A DNA stretch of 60,774 nucleotides from an uncultured Clostridia bacterium. Lineage in GTDB: Bacteria > Bacillota > Clostridia > Oscillospirales > Ruminococcaceae. The position numbers were made by a program, and so were the translations under genes. The notes beneath the pieces are model-generated. The model saw nothing but the letters and a program-made list of their open reading frames with translations, did not search any database and was not told the DNA's origin. This document shows, one piece after another, positions 1 to 8,666 of this stretch (positions are counted from its first letter, which is position 1; every line of letters begins with the position of its first letter). The stretch covers positions 1 through 60,774 of the forward strand of contig CANRFB010000009.1 in the NCBI GenBank assembly GCA_947629785.1, in the 5' to 3' direction.

Positions 1-92
1 TCGAATATTATGTTTGATTGTCTTATGAATCCACAATCGATTTTGCGGGTCGTTTTTGAAAATTGATTTCCGTGATTACGAATTAAAAAGTG

Positions 93-121
93 TTGCAAAT
101 CATTTAAGAATGTGTTATAAT
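93..121 (+). promoter_or_regulatory. Sigma-70/A-type promoter of the NfeD-SPFH operon
   Basis: A -35 TTGCAA (93-98) and a perfect -10 TATAAT (116-121) are separated by 17 bases. A GGGAGG ribosome site follows at 131-136, ahead of the ATG at 145. The 5' untranslated leader would be only about 15-20 bases. Confidence 0.75.
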
Positions 122-144
122 ACTTAGTAAGGGAGGTAGTGCTT

Positions 145-594
145 ATGGTAATTTTCTGGCTGATAGTCTTTGCGGCGGCTCTCGCTGTGGAAGCCGCTAC
201 TTCCGCTCTGGTATCGGTCTGGTTCGCTCTTGGCGCTCTGGGCGCGGTATTCGCGGCGGCACTGGGCGCGAATCTTGCGGTTCAGCTTGTGGTTTTTGCG
301 GTCATTGCAGGAATAACCCTTATTTTTACAAGACCGCTGCTGAAAAAGCTGTTCCCCAATAAGTTCATTCCTACCAATTCCGAACTTGATGTGGGCAAGA
401 CCGCTGTCGTTATTGAAACAATAGACAGCAGCACCGGAAAAGGCAGAGTACGCCTTGCCGATGTTGACTGGGCGGCTGTTTCGGAGGACGGAAGCAGCAT
501 TCCCGAGGGCGAATCGGTCATTATAAAGGAGATCCGTTCCTCGCGGGTGGTCGTCCGCAAAGCAGAAGAAATAATTTCCGCAGCAGAAAAATAA
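145..594 (+). CDS. NfeD family membrane protein
   Basis: Small membrane protein of the NfeD family, 149 aa, which partners SPFH/stomatin proteins and is thought to help organise membrane microdomains. Two hydrophobic segments fill about residues 1-62, ending in a basic KKLFPNKF turn. The remaining C-terminal part is the soluble OB-fold domain typical of NfeD (VGKTAVV, then GRVRLADVDW). It lacks the ClpP-like protease domain of long NfeD proteins, so this is the short form. An upstream in-frame GTG at 139 lies too close to the GGGAGG site, so the ATG at 145 is chosen. The SPFH gene follows 23 bases downstream. Confidence 0.88.
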   Translation: MVIFWLIVFAAALAVEAATSALVSVWFALGALGAVFAAALGANLAVQLVVFAVIAGITLIFTRPLLKKLFPNKFIPTNSELDVGKTAVVIETIDSSTGKGRVRLADVDWAAVSEDGSSIPEGESVIIKEIRSSRVVVRKAEEIISAAEK

Positions 595-617
595 TTATTT
601 GAAAGGATGTCGTTTTT

Positions 618-1592
618 ATGCAGTACATTATAATAGGTTTGTTAATTCTCATTATAATAATTTTTATCGCGGGTATAAAGTTCGTTCCGCAGGCGTCGGA
701 GTACGTTGTTGAACGTCTGGGAACCTATTCCCGCTCGCTTTCGGCAGGTCCGCACTATGTGATACCGTTTCTGGAAAAAGTTGCAAAGCGCGTTTCCATA
801 AAGGAACAGGTAGTGGATTTCAAACCGCAGCCTGTTATTACCAAGGATAACGTTACCATGCAGATAGATACGGTGGTTTTCTACCGTATAACCGATGCAA
901 AACAGTACACCTACGGCGTTGAAAGACCTATTTCCGCCATTGAAAATCTTACCGCCACAACGCTCCGTAACATAATCGGCGAGCTGGAACTGGACGCAAC
1001 GCTCACTTCCCGTGATGTTATCAATACCAAAATAACGGCAATTCTTGACAATGCCACAGACCCGTGGGGAATAAAGGTAAACCGCGTTGAACTTAAAAAC
1101 ATCATTCCGCCCCGTGAAATTCAGGATTCCATGGAACGTCAGATGAAAGCGGAACGTGAGCGCCGCGAGAAGATACTCCAAGCGGAGGGTGAAAAGAAGT
1201 CCCAGATCCTTGTTGCAGAGGGTGAAAAGGAATCCAAGATACTTAAAGCGGAAGCGGAGAAAGAAGCGGAGATCCTCCGTGCGGAAGCGGAAAAGCAAGC
1301 CATGATCCTCCGTGCCGACGCGGTACGTCAGCAGAAGATCCTTGAAGCGCAGGGCGAAGCGGAATCCATTCAGCTTGTCCAGAATGCTCTTGCGGAAAGT
1401 CTTGTAAAACTTAACCAGTCCGACCCGAAAGAAAACGTTATTGCTCTAAAGAGCCTTGAAGCGTTTGCCAAAGCCGCGGACGGACGTGCTACAAAGATAA
1501 TCATTCCTTCCGAGATCCAAGGACTTGCGGGCATGGTCACATCTATCAAAGAGCTCGTTAATAAAGACGAAGCTCATAACGTAAAGAGTTGA
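618..1592 (+). CDS. SPFH/band 7 (stomatin-like, QmcA type) membrane protein
   Basis: Stomatin/prohibitin-like protein of 324 aa. One N-terminal transmembrane segment (about residues 2-22) is followed by the band 7 domain (about 25-180), containing VVERLGTYSR and the TTLRNIIGELELD region. A long coiled coil (about 165-255) is built from repeated EGEK/AEAEKEAEIL units. Such proteins oligomerise into scaffolds at the membrane, and adjacency to NfeD is the classical arrangement. AAAGGATG precedes the ATG. The stop codon TGA lies inside the first copy of the intergenic repeat (GTA AAG AGT TGA GAG), so the last residue is encoded by the repeat end. Confidence 0.9.
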   Translation: MQYIIIGLLILIIIIFIAGIKFVPQASEYVVERLGTYSRSLSAGPHYVIPFLEKVAKRVSIKEQVVDFKPQPVITKDNVTMQIDTVVFYRITDAKQYTYGVERPISAIENLTATTLRNIIGELELDATLTSRDVINTKITAILDNATDPWGIKVNRVELKNIIPPREIQDSMERQMKAERERREKILQAEGEKKSQILVAEGEKESKILKAEAEKEAEILRAEAEKQAMILRADAVRQQKILEAQGEAESIQLVQNALAESLVKLNQSDPKENVIALKSLEAFAKAADGRATKIIIPSEIQGLAGMVTSIKELVNKDEAHNVKS

Positions 1593-1790
1593 GAGCAGGC
1601 TGAGCCTGCATTAGAGTTGAGAGTTGAGAGTTAAGAGTTAAGATGTTGACATAAACCGTTAGTGTTCTTTTCACAACTTAATGCACTTCATACCTGCCAT
1701 GAGGTAAATTAAATCTACAAAAAATTGAGAGTTGGGATATACGCGTTACCGCAATATCTCAACTCTCTACTCTTAAATCTCAACTCTTAA
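1585..1790 (+). repeat. Intergenic repeat element, copy A
   Basis: This fills the convergent gap between the SPFH gene and cheD. It starts with AGAGTTGAGAG, then the GCAGGCTGAGCCTGCA palindrome, then heptads of GAGTTGA/GAGTTAA. The centre contains TACCTGCCATGAGGTA, and it ends in CTCAACTC/TACTCTTAA heptads on the opposite strand. The stretch TTAAGATGTTGACATAAAC recurs inverted at the right end of copy F. No gene or T-rich terminator is visible here. Confidence 0.85.
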
Positions 1791-1791
1791 T

Positions 1792-2274
1792 TCAAACCAT
1801 TTTTGTTTCTTTCATAGCGGCGCGGACTTCCATAATTCCCGTGTCACCGTGGAAAAATACCGTCCGTCCGAAATTCAGACCTGTCTCCTCCGCAACTATC
1901 CTTATCCTGTAGGAAGCCAGAACTTTCTTCACCGCCTCAACGTTTCTTTCGCCGATATTGAACATCGAGGAACTGACGCTGAACATCTGCGCGCCCCCTG
2001 CTATTTTCGCGGTAAGCCGCGAAGCGGACGCTCCCTGAAGATTCATGGTCTGTATAAGTTCCATTATCCCAGTGTCCGCGTAACGCCGCTTGTTGTCTAT
2101 TCCCTGCGCCGCGTCCTTGCTTAACGGAAGCATTATATGGGCAAGCCCCGCTATCTTTTTCTCATTATCGTAAAGACATATCCCCACGCAAGACCCCAAT
2201 GCGTAAGTCACCAGTGTATCGGGAGCCTTGACTACATTCAGATCGGCTATTCCAACCGTAACAAGGTTCGCCAT
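1792..2274 (-). CDS. cheD: Chemoreceptor glutamine deamidase CheD
   Basis: CheD (160 aa) deamidates glutamines of methyl-accepting chemotaxis proteins and binds CheC to stimulate its CheY-P phosphatase activity. The expected catalytic residues are present: Thr23, Cys29 (YALGSCVGICLYD) and His46 (GLAHIMLP). The start codon overlaps the cheC stop (TAATG), implying translational coupling and 1:1 expression with its partner. It is the last gene of the 27-kb operon. Its TGA stop is followed at once by the repeat end (ATTAAGAGTTGAG), and no ordinary terminator is seen. Confidence 0.95.
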   Translation of the reverse strand: MANLVTVGIADLNVVKAPDTLVTYALGSCVGICLYDNEKKIAGLAHIMLPLSKDAAQGIDNKRRYADTGIMELIQTMNLQGASASRLTAKIAGGAQMFSVSSSMFNIGERNVEAVKKVLASYRIRIVAEETGLNFGRTVFFHGDTGIMEVRAAMKETKMV

Positions 2275-2900
2275 TAAACACCCACTCCCAACTTTTCAAA
2301 AAGAGTCTCCAATGACTGCATTTCGGGGACAAGTATCATGTTGCTCTTTATTTCGCTGTCGCCGATAATAAAACTGTCATCTATGAACAGTACCTTATTT
2401 CCCACCTTTGCAAATTCAATTGTAGGCACGCTCAGTATCGCTCCCACCATATCCGAAGTAAGCGTGGGAACGGAAATATCTATTGTCATTCCCGTCAGCG
2501 ATGCAAGGGCGTTTATATAAGATGCCGCCATTATGTTCCCCACTTCGGAAATAAGCGACCGCTCCATTTCGTTCAGATTCATCATGTCCTCTATTTCCGA
2601 ACCGAAAAGCTGCATGGTCATCTTGCTTGCAAACGCTCTCTGGATTATATACAGCATCATGCCGTGTATCTCTCCCGTTATGTTTACAAGCATACCGATG
2701 GTTATATTCTCGGGACCGCCCAGAAATTTTACCGCGTCGTTGAAATCCAGCAGCCGCACCGTGGGAACGGCTATATTCGTTTCGCATTGAAGCAGATCCG
2801 CAAGCGCGCTTGCAGCATTTCCCGAACCGATATTTCCTATTTCCCTTAATACATCTATATGTATAGCTTTAAGCTGTTCTACATTCTGTATGGACATCAT
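2274..2900 (-). CDS. cheC: CheY-P phosphatase CheC
   Basis: Two-site CheC, 208 aa. The phosphatase signature E-x-x-N occurs twice: E20-N23 in REIGNIGSGNA and E119-N122 in SEVGNIMAASY. Both active sites therefore look intact. The protein removes phosphate from CheY-P and interacts with CheD, its downstream neighbour. AGGAGG precedes two consecutive ATGs; the second (2897) has the better spacing, so the real protein may be one residue shorter. Together with FliY this gives the cell two CheC-family phosphatases. Confidence 0.95.
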   Translation of the reverse strand: MMSIQNVEQLKAIHIDVLREIGNIGSGNAASALADLLQCETNIAVPTVRLLDFNDAVKFLGGPENITIGMLVNITGEIHGMMLYIIQRAFASKMTMQLFGSEIEDMMNLNEMERSLISEVGNIMAASYINALASLTGMTIDISVPTLTSDMVGAILSVPTIEFAKVGNKVLFIDDSFIIGDSEIKSNMILVPEMQSLETLFEKLGVGV

Positions 2901-2914
2901 TCAGCCTCCTAAAA

Positions 2915-3649
2915 TCAGTTTCGCAGATTATTTACAATATTTTCAAGTTCATCATGGGTTTTTACCATGTTGATATTAAGCTGAAATGCTCTCTGATACT
3001 CTATTACTTTTGACATTTCGTTTGCGATGTTCGTGGACGAAGCCTCCACGTAATTCTGGAGTTTTCTTATATCGCGGTTTGCCTGCGCAGGACCGCTTGA
3101 CTGGGTTTCGATAAAATAGTTATCCCCCACCTGATCCAGTCCATAAGGGTCCTCAAAGGTGTAAACGCCCACCATTTCCGCAAGGGCTGCGGCGTCAATA
3201 TCCGTGCTGTCCTCGTCCTTAAAGGGAATGGTTATCCTGTTTCCGTCATAATCCAGCACATACGCGCCGTATTCGTTGCAGAGTTCCCAGTAACCGTCCG
3301 GATGCTGGGTCATATAGAACGAACCGTCCTTGGTGTAAGTAATGTCCCCCTCCGGAGTCAGCGTTGCGAAAAATCCCTCGTCCAGTGCGGCAAAATCCAG
3401 TTCTCTGCCCGTTTCACGAACCTGCGACTGCTCGAACATCATATCCGTTTTGGGAATCCTTACTCCGTGACCGAACTGCGTTTCCTCGTTGCGGTTGTTT
3501 CTTTCGGTGTATATAAGGTCTGCAAAGGACGGTCTTGACGCCTTGAAACCGTTGGTGTTCACGTTTGCGATATTGTTAGCGGTAATGTCAAGCGCCATCT
3601 GATACGCCATAACGCCCGAAGCCGCGGTATGATAACCTATTCTGCTCAT
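2915..3649 (-). CDS. flgG: Flagellar distal rod protein FlgG (FlhP-like)
   Basis: Rod/hook family protein of 244 aa. The N-terminal signature [18 protein letters not shown] and a C-terminal helix (NYVEASSTNIANEMSKVIEYQ) mark the D0 and D1 parts that assemble into the rod. It lies 45 bases downstream of a second rod-type gene, flgF. The pair corresponds to flhO-flhP of Bacillus. FlgF and FlgG are paralogues, so the labels for the two genes could be exchanged. AAAGGA precedes the ATG. Confidence 0.9.
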   Translation of the reverse strand: MSRIGYHTAASGVMAYQMALDITANNIANVNTNGFKASRPSFADLIYTERNNRNEETQFGHGVRIPKTDMMFEQSQVRETGRELDFAALDEGFFATLTPEGDITYTKDGSFYMTQHPDGYWELCNEYGAYVLDYDGNRITIPFKDEDSTDIDAAALAEMVGVYTFEDPYGLDQVGDNYFIETQSSGPAQANRDIRKLQNYVEASSTNIANEMSKVIEYQRAFQLNINMVKTHDELENIVNNLRN

Positions 3650-3693
3650 AACAATTATCCTTTCCGGAAACTATTTTCCAAACCGTAAGTTTA

Positions 3694-4446
3694 TCAGTTT
3701 ATTCTTGCAAGGTCATTTGCAGCCATCTGGTTCACGCTGTTGATAATTTTTAACGCTGTGCTGCAAGCGGTAAAGACGTGCTGCGAATCCATAGCCTTTA
3801 TGGTCTCCTCCGCAACGTCAACGTTGGAACGTTCAAACCAGCCCTGCATAACCCGGTATCTTTCGGGAATATCCCCGCCGATAGGCGTATCCTGATAGGG
3901 GCGCATAAGATTGTCGTCCACCTTTTCAATGTCCGTTCCGCCCGCAATATAGCTTAATCCGAGATTGAATACCCTGCCGTCGTCAACGGTTATCTGCCCG
4001 AAACGGTCCACCTGAAAATCCGCCGTTCCCAATTGGATACGTTCGCCGTTTTCGTCCAGAACATAGCCGCAGGCACCGAGAGTAAGGTAACCCTCCGCGT
4101 TTATTGTGAATTGTCCGTTCCTTGTAAGAAGTCTTTCACCTGTACGGTACTGTTCGATATTGAAATACACATTCCCGATAAGCGCCATATCAAGGCGGGA
4201 ATCGGTATTCTCAAAAGTGCCCTGCTCCGTGTCGGTGAAAGTGTAGTCTATAGTGCGGTAACGGATCGTTCCCGTGTCGCTGTGATCGCCGCGGATAAGA
4301 AGAAGTTTTTCCGCAAAAGTCGTGGGGATAGCTTCATCGGACTTGTAACCCGCAGTTTTAGCATTTGCAAGGTTGTTTGTGATAACGTTCATTATCCTCT
4401 GTTCGTTTATCATTCCGTTTGCCGCGGTGTAATATCCTCTCAGCAT
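3694..4446 (-). CDS. flgF: Flagellar basal-body rod protein FlgF (FlhO-like)
   Basis: Second rod-type protein, 250 aa. It begins MLRGYYTAANGMINEQRIMNV and has the NNLANAKTAGYK rod signature. The C-terminus carries the SNVDVAEETIKAMDSQ motif that closes the coiled-coil D0 domain. It is co-transcribed with fliA upstream (30-base gap) and flgG downstream. A position directly after sigma 28 matches the flhO/flhP arrangement of Gram-positive bacteria, though here it lies inside the main operon. Confidence 0.87.
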   Translation of the reverse strand: MLRGYYTAANGMINEQRIMNVITNNLANAKTAGYKSDEAIPTTFAEKLLLIRGDHSDTGTIRYRTIDYTFTDTEQGTFENTDSRLDMALIGNVYFNIEQYRTGERLLTRNGQFTINAEGYLTLGACGYVLDENGERIQLGTADFQVDRFGQITVDDGRVFNLGLSYIAGGTDIEKVDDNLMRPYQDTPIGGDIPERYRVMQGWFERSNVDVAEETIKAMDSQHVFTACSTALKIINSVNQMAANDLARIN

Positions 4447-4476
4447 AACAGCATCGTCCTTTCTGTATGGTTAAGA

Positions 4477-5241
4477 CTATATTCTGATATAGTCGCTCAT
4501 GTATTTTTTTAGTTTTCCCACAGCCTGCGCGTGAAGCTGACAGACTCTGCTTTCGGAAATATCAAGAACTTTTCCTATGTCCGAAAATCTTAATTTTTCG
4601 TAATAATAAAGCGTAATAACAAGGCGTTCTCTTTCTTTGAGAGCCTTTATAGCTTCCGCAAGATAATTTAATTTTTCCTCTTTATGCACCGAAGATTCCG
4701 CCGACCATACGCCGTTTTCATCAGTGCCTTCCGCAAGGTCAAAGCCTTTGTCTGCAAGCAGTTCTTCAAATGACAATGTCTGGGAAGTCGCCATCTGATA
4801 TGTAAAATTTTCAAATCTGGAAAGCGTCAGCTTCATTTTTGACGCCATTTCCTCATTGGTAGGTTCTCTGTCAAGCTCGCTGAAAAGCTCGCTGTATGCG
4901 GCGTCATATTCCTTTGCGAACCGTCTTACGCTCCGCGGGATAAAATCCTGCCGCCTGATGTAATCTATTATGGCGCCGCGGATCTTTATGGACGCGTATG
5001 TTTCAAATTTTACATCTTTGTTTATGTCAAAACTGTCAACGGCGTTCATAAGCGCAACGGTAGCTTCGTTTACAACGTCCTCGGTATCGGTGAATTTAAG
5101 GTACATATTCCTTGTGGAAATAGCCGCAAACTTTACAATGTCCATATATGCCATGATAACGCTGTTCCGGACAGCCTTATCGCCTGTTTCCTTGTATCTT
5201 TTAAGGAGCGCGGCTCTTTCTTCTTTTTCGGTATCGGTCAA
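4477..5241 (-). CDS. fliA: Flagellar RNA polymerase sigma factor FliA/SigD (sigma 28)
   Basis: Alternative sigma factor of 254 aa for late flagellar and chemotaxis genes. Region 2 contains DTEDVVNEATVALMNAVDSFD and the -10 binding helix KFETYASIKIRGAIIDYIR. Region 3 follows (SVRRFAKEYD). Region 4 carries the helix-turn-helix LRFSDIGKVLDISESRVCQLH. Translation appears to start at a TTG, 5 bases after AGAGGTGAG. It directly follows flhA, where flhF and flhG would usually intervene, so the sigma factor is made with the export apparatus. No FlgM anti-sigma gene is in the window. Confidence 0.93.
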   Translation of the reverse strand: MTDTEKEERAALLKRYKETGDKAVRNSVIMAYMDIVKFAAISTRNMYLKFTDTEDVVNEATVALMNAVDSFDINKDVKFETYASIKIRGAIIDYIRRQDFIPRSVRRFAKEYDAAYSELFSELDREPTNEEMASKMKLTLSRFENFTYQMATSQTLSFEELLADKGFDLAEGTDENGVWSAESSVHKEEKLNYLAEAIKALKERERLVITLYYYEKLRFSDIGKVLDISESRVCQLHAQAVGKLKKYMSDYIRI

Positions 5242-5275
5242 AGGAACTCACCTCTGTTCACCCTGCGGCGTTTAT

Positions 5276-7354
5276 TCAGACGGCGGGAGCGTCCTCAATT
5301 GAAATATTTCCCACTGCCTGTATCTGAACGGAGTTGTCGATTTCGCTGAACGAAAGCACTGTTATATTGGGTATGAACTGGTCAATAAGCTTTTTGAAAT
5401 ATATCCGCACTATGGGGGAAGTCAGCACAATAGGCACGGGAACAACGTCCTTGACCTTTTCTATCTGTGCGTTAAGCGCGGCAATAAGCTGCTGTATGGT
5501 CTGGGGGTCCATGGCAAGGTACGAACCCTGCTCGGATTTCTTCACCGAAGCGACTATCTTGTTTTCCGTTTCGGTGTCAAGAGTAAGAACGCGTATCTGA
5601 CCGCCGTCCGAGAAACGCCTTGTAATGGTGCGTTTCAGCGCCTGACGGACGTATTCTGTGGTGATGTCGATATCCCGCATATTATGCTGATTATCCGCAA
5701 GTGTTTCCAGAATTGTCTGCAAGTCTCTTATGGGAACGCCCTCTTTAAGCAGCATACAAAGGACTTTCTGCAAATAGGCGGGCGTTACGATGGACGGAAC
5801 AATATCGTCCACCACCGACGGGTTTGTCTGTTTCAGCTTGTCGAGCATGGTCTTTACGTCCTGCCTTGAAAGCAGTTCGTGAGCGTGATTCTTGATAATT
5901 TCCGACAGGTGCGTGATAATTACCGACGTCGGGTCAATAAGCGTATATCCCGCAATTTCCGCTTTCAGCTTGTTCTGCTCGGAGATCCATTTTGCGGGAA
6001 TGTTGAACGCGGGTTCTATGGTGTCGATTCCGTCAATCTCCTTGGTGACGTTTCCGCTGTCAAGGGCAAGGTAGTGATCCATGAGAATTTCCGCATGGGC
6101 GACAACTTCGCCTTTTATTTTGATAACATACTGATTGGGGTTTATGTGCTGATTATCCGTCATTCTGACCGACGGGAAAACCATACCCATATCTATTGCA
6201 AACTGCTTCCGGAAAATTACCACACGCTCTATAAGCGTTCCGCCCGCGCTTTCGTCCGCAAGGGGGATAAGGCTGTAGCCGAACTCCATTTCAATGGGTT
6301 CAACATTAAGCAGCTTGTAAACATTGTCAATATCCTTGTAATATTCCATTTCGGAAAGTGCCTCGCGGTTCTCCGCCATTTCCTGCGCGCCGCTGTCGGT
6401 GACAAGGGCAAGCTCCCTCTGATTCCGCATAAGGATAACTCCCAGTGCCAGAAGAACTCCGCCGAGGACAACGAGCTGAACTTTCGGGAAGCCCGGGATA
6501 AGCATCATTACCAGCATAACTATTCCCGCGATAATAAGCACCAGCGGCTGTGAAGTGAACTGGTTCTTGATGTCAACGTTAAGGCTTTCCTCCGACGCGG
6601 AACGGGTAACTATCATACCCATTGACGTGGAGATGAGCAGCGCGGGTATCTGGGAGCAAAGACCGTCGCCCACGGTTGAAATGGTATATGTGGAAAGTAC
6701 GTCCATGAACTCCATTCCGTCAAATACCAGTCCGACGATGGCACCGCCCAGAAGGTTTACTATCGCCGCCACAATGGAGAACGTTGCATCTCCCTTTACA
6801 AACTTGGAAGCACCGTCCATGGCTCCGAAGAAGTCGGATTCACGCTGAATTTTTGCACGGCGGACTTTTGCCTCGTCCTCGTTGATTATGCCGGAATTAA
6901 GGTCGGCGTCAATAGCCATCTGCTTACCGGGCATGGCGTCCAAGGTAAATCTTGCGGTAACTTCCGCAACTCTCTCCGCGCCCTTTGTAACTACAAGCAT
7001 CTGGACAACAGTTATAAGGATAAAAACTATAAATCCGATAAGAGCGTTGCCCTTCATAACGAACTGTCCGAACGCCTGAACTATCTGCCCTGCGTAGCCC
7101 TGCTGGAACAGGATCAGACGGGTGGAGGAAATATTCAGACCGAGCCTGAATATGGTGGTTATCAGCAGCATGGAGGGGAATATTGAAAACTCCAGCGGCT
7201 CTTTTATGTACATGGTTATCAGAAGAATGACCAGTGAAAGCGATATATTTACAACGAAAAGCATATCCAGCAGCCAAGTGGGCAGCGGAATGATTATCAG
7301 GAATATAGCAAGGATAACGAATACCGTTACCATGTTATTCAGTAATTTTTTCAC
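5276..7354 (-). CDS. flhA: Flagellar type III export gate protein FlhA
   Basis: FlhA (692 aa) is the nonameric export-gate protein of the flagellar type III secretion system. About eight transmembrane helices fill residues 1-310, with the conserved cytoplasmic FHIPEP-type loop (FTLDAMPGKQMAIDADLNSG). The rest is the large cytosolic domain that docks chaperone-substrate complexes. The likely start is GTG, 13 bases after AGGAGAAAGGAAG, a long spacing. The gap before it (7355-7503) carries a truncated intergenic repeat. flhF and flhG do not follow it. Confidence 0.95.
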   Translation of the reverse strand: MKKLLNNMVTVFVILAIFLIIIPLPTWLLDMLFVVNISLSLVILLITMYIKEPLEFSIFPSMLLITTIFRLGLNISSTRLILFQQGYAGQIVQAFGQFVMKGNALIGFIVFILITVVQMLVVTKGAERVAEVTARFTLDAMPGKQMAIDADLNSGIINEDEAKVRRAKIQRESDFFGAMDGASKFVKGDATFSIVAAIVNLLGGAIVGLVFDGMEFMDVLSTYTISTVGDGLCSQIPALLISTSMGMIVTRSASEESLNVDIKNQFTSQPLVLIIAGIVMLVMMLIPGFPKVQLVVLGGVLLALGVILMRNQRELALVTDSGAQEMAENREALSEMEYYKDIDNVYKLLNVEPIEMEFGYSLIPLADESAGGTLIERVVIFRKQFAIDMGMVFPSVRMTDNQHINPNQYVIKIKGEVVAHAEILMDHYLALDSGNVTKEIDGIDTIEPAFNIPAKWISEQNKLKAEIAGYTLIDPTSVIITHLSEIIKNHAHELLSRQDVKTMLDKLKQTNPSVVDDIVPSIVTPAYLQKVLCMLLKEGVPIRDLQTILETLADNQHNMRDIDITTEYVRQALKRTITRRFSDGGQIRVLTLDTETENKIVASVKKSEQGSYLAMDPQTIQQLIAALNAQIEKVKDVVPVPIVLTSPIVRIYFKKLIDQFIPNITVLSFSEIDNSVQIQAVGNISIEDAPAV

Positions 7355-7440
7355 GGTATAACGTAACCTTCCTTTCTCCTGCCTATACGGATCTTATCCA
7401 TCTGCATAAGAACTTTTTTATTCAATAGGTTTTGCTGACT

Positions 7441-7506
7441 CTATCTCAACTCTCAACTCTTAACTCTCAACTCTTTAATTACGCATTACGAATTACGCAT
7501 TATTTA
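7441..7506 (+). repeat. Truncated intergenic repeat inside the flagellar operon (flhB-flhA gap)
   Basis: Heptads CTCAACT/CTTAACT (about 7444-7473) are followed by the second heptad module, ATTACGC-ATTACGA-ATTACGC-ATTA (7478-7503). The last 40 bases match the right end of copy C, including the junction into the stop codon of the neighbouring gene (ATTTAAAT). The hairpin core is missing. The flhB TAA stop lies at the element edge. Confidence 0.8.
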
Positions 7507-8598
7507 AATTCCCTTGGGTTTCTTGCCTTTAAGACCGTAAACGAATGTCAGCACTTCCGCGACTTCGTGGTAGAAATTATACGGAATTTCCCTGCCAAGG
7601 TCAACGGCTTTGTAAAGTCCTCTTGCCAGCGGAACGTTTTCCACCGTGGGAACGTCGCTTTCCTCGGCTTTGTCGATTATCCTGAACGCCAGATTATCCG
7701 CACCCTTTGCCACTACCACCGGGGCTCTGTCCTTATCCGCATTATAGCGCAGCGCAACTGCAAAATGTGTAGGGTTTCTTATAACAACGTCCGCGTTAGG
7801 AACGTCCTGCATCATTCTGCTCATGGCAAGCTGCTGCTGTTTCTGACGGCGCTTGCTTTTTATCTGGGGGTCGCCTTCCATCTGTTTGAACTCTTCCTTG
7901 ACCTCCTGCTTGGTCATCTTCATGTCCTTTTCCCACTTGTATTTCTGGAACATGAAATCTATCGCCGCAACGGCTACAAAAACCGCCGCTATCTTCATAC
8001 ATATGGAAAATACCGCGTCCGCCACATAAACAAGCCCCGCGCCCGTGTCAAGCTGCATAAGCCTTGCAAATCCCGGTATCCTGTCCATTATCTCGTTATA
8101 GACAACGGCTATGAGAATCACCAGTTTTGCAATTGATTTCGCCATCTCGAACATTGCACTCACCGAAAACATCTTTGCAATGCCCTTGAACGGGTTCAGC
8201 TTGTCAAATTTGAACTGTATCGACTTTTTGGAAAATATGAATTTTGTCTGTATGCCCGTTACCATTATGGGAACTATCACCGAAAGCAGCAGTACCGGTC
8301 CTGCCGTGAAGAGCATTACCTTGCCCATTTCAAGTATCAGCTTGTAAGGGGTCTGCATTCCGTCAATAAGGGCACCGTTATCGCCCATGCCCTCGCCCGC
8401 CAAGGAAAACCAGTATTTCATGCTGTCCAGAACGGTGTTGTACATGAAAGACGCCATCAGCCGCAGTGTGAAGAACACAAGCAGTATGAACGCCGCCGTA
8501 ACAACGTCCTTGCTTTGCATGACGTTGCCTTCCTTACGCTGTTCACGGCGTTTATGGGGAGTCGCCTTTTCGGTCTTTTCACCGCTGGTCTCGGGCAT
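7504..8598 (-). CDS. flhB: Flagellar export switch protein FlhB
   Basis: FlhB (364 aa) sets substrate specificity of the flagellar export apparatus, switching from rod/hook to filament export. The basic N-terminus (EKTEKATPHKRREQRKEGNV) precedes four membrane helices. The cytoplasmic domain holds the self-cleavage site NPTH at residues 275-278, followed by FAVALRYN. It cooperates with FliK, also in this operon. A separate 98-residue protein at 49540 resembles only its C-terminal domain. The last codons abut a truncated intergenic repeat. Confidence 0.95.
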   Translation of the reverse strand: MPETSGEKTEKATPHKRREQRKEGNVMQSKDVVTAAFILLVFFTLRLMASFMYNTVLDSMKYWFSLAGEGMGDNGALIDGMQTPYKLILEMGKVMLFTAGPVLLLSVIVPIMVTGIQTKFIFSKKSIQFKFDKLNPFKGIAKMFSVSAMFEMAKSIAKLVILIAVVYNEIMDRIPGFARLMQLDTGAGLVYVADAVFSICMKIAAVFVAVAAIDFMFQKYKWEKDMKMTKQEVKEEFKQMEGDPQIKSKRRQKQQQLAMSRMMQDVPNADVVIRNPTHFAVALRYNADKDRAPVVVAKGADNLAFRIIDKAEESDVPTVENVPLARGLYKAVDLGREIPYNFYHEVAEVLTFVYGLKGKKPKGI

Positions 8599-8666
8599 GG
8601 TCTATCTCCTTTTTAAAGTTGAGGGCGGGAGTTCGCCCGGATAGTTTATATGTTAAACGGCAGGTT

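Noticed and set aside
642-1298. 218-codon open frame opposite the SPFH gene
   Set aside because: Antisense shadow of the coiled-coil coding region. Biased composition, no ribosome site, and the + strand product is clearly a real SPFH protein.
1593-1791. Standard intrinsic terminator for the fla/che operon end
   Set aside because: No stem followed by a T run on the minus strand. Only repeat copy A is present; whether its hairpins terminate transcription is not shown.
8599-8666. GGGCG/CGCCC inverted repeat between fliR and flhB as a terminator
   Set aside because: Stem only five bases with no T run, and it would interrupt a tightly linked operon.
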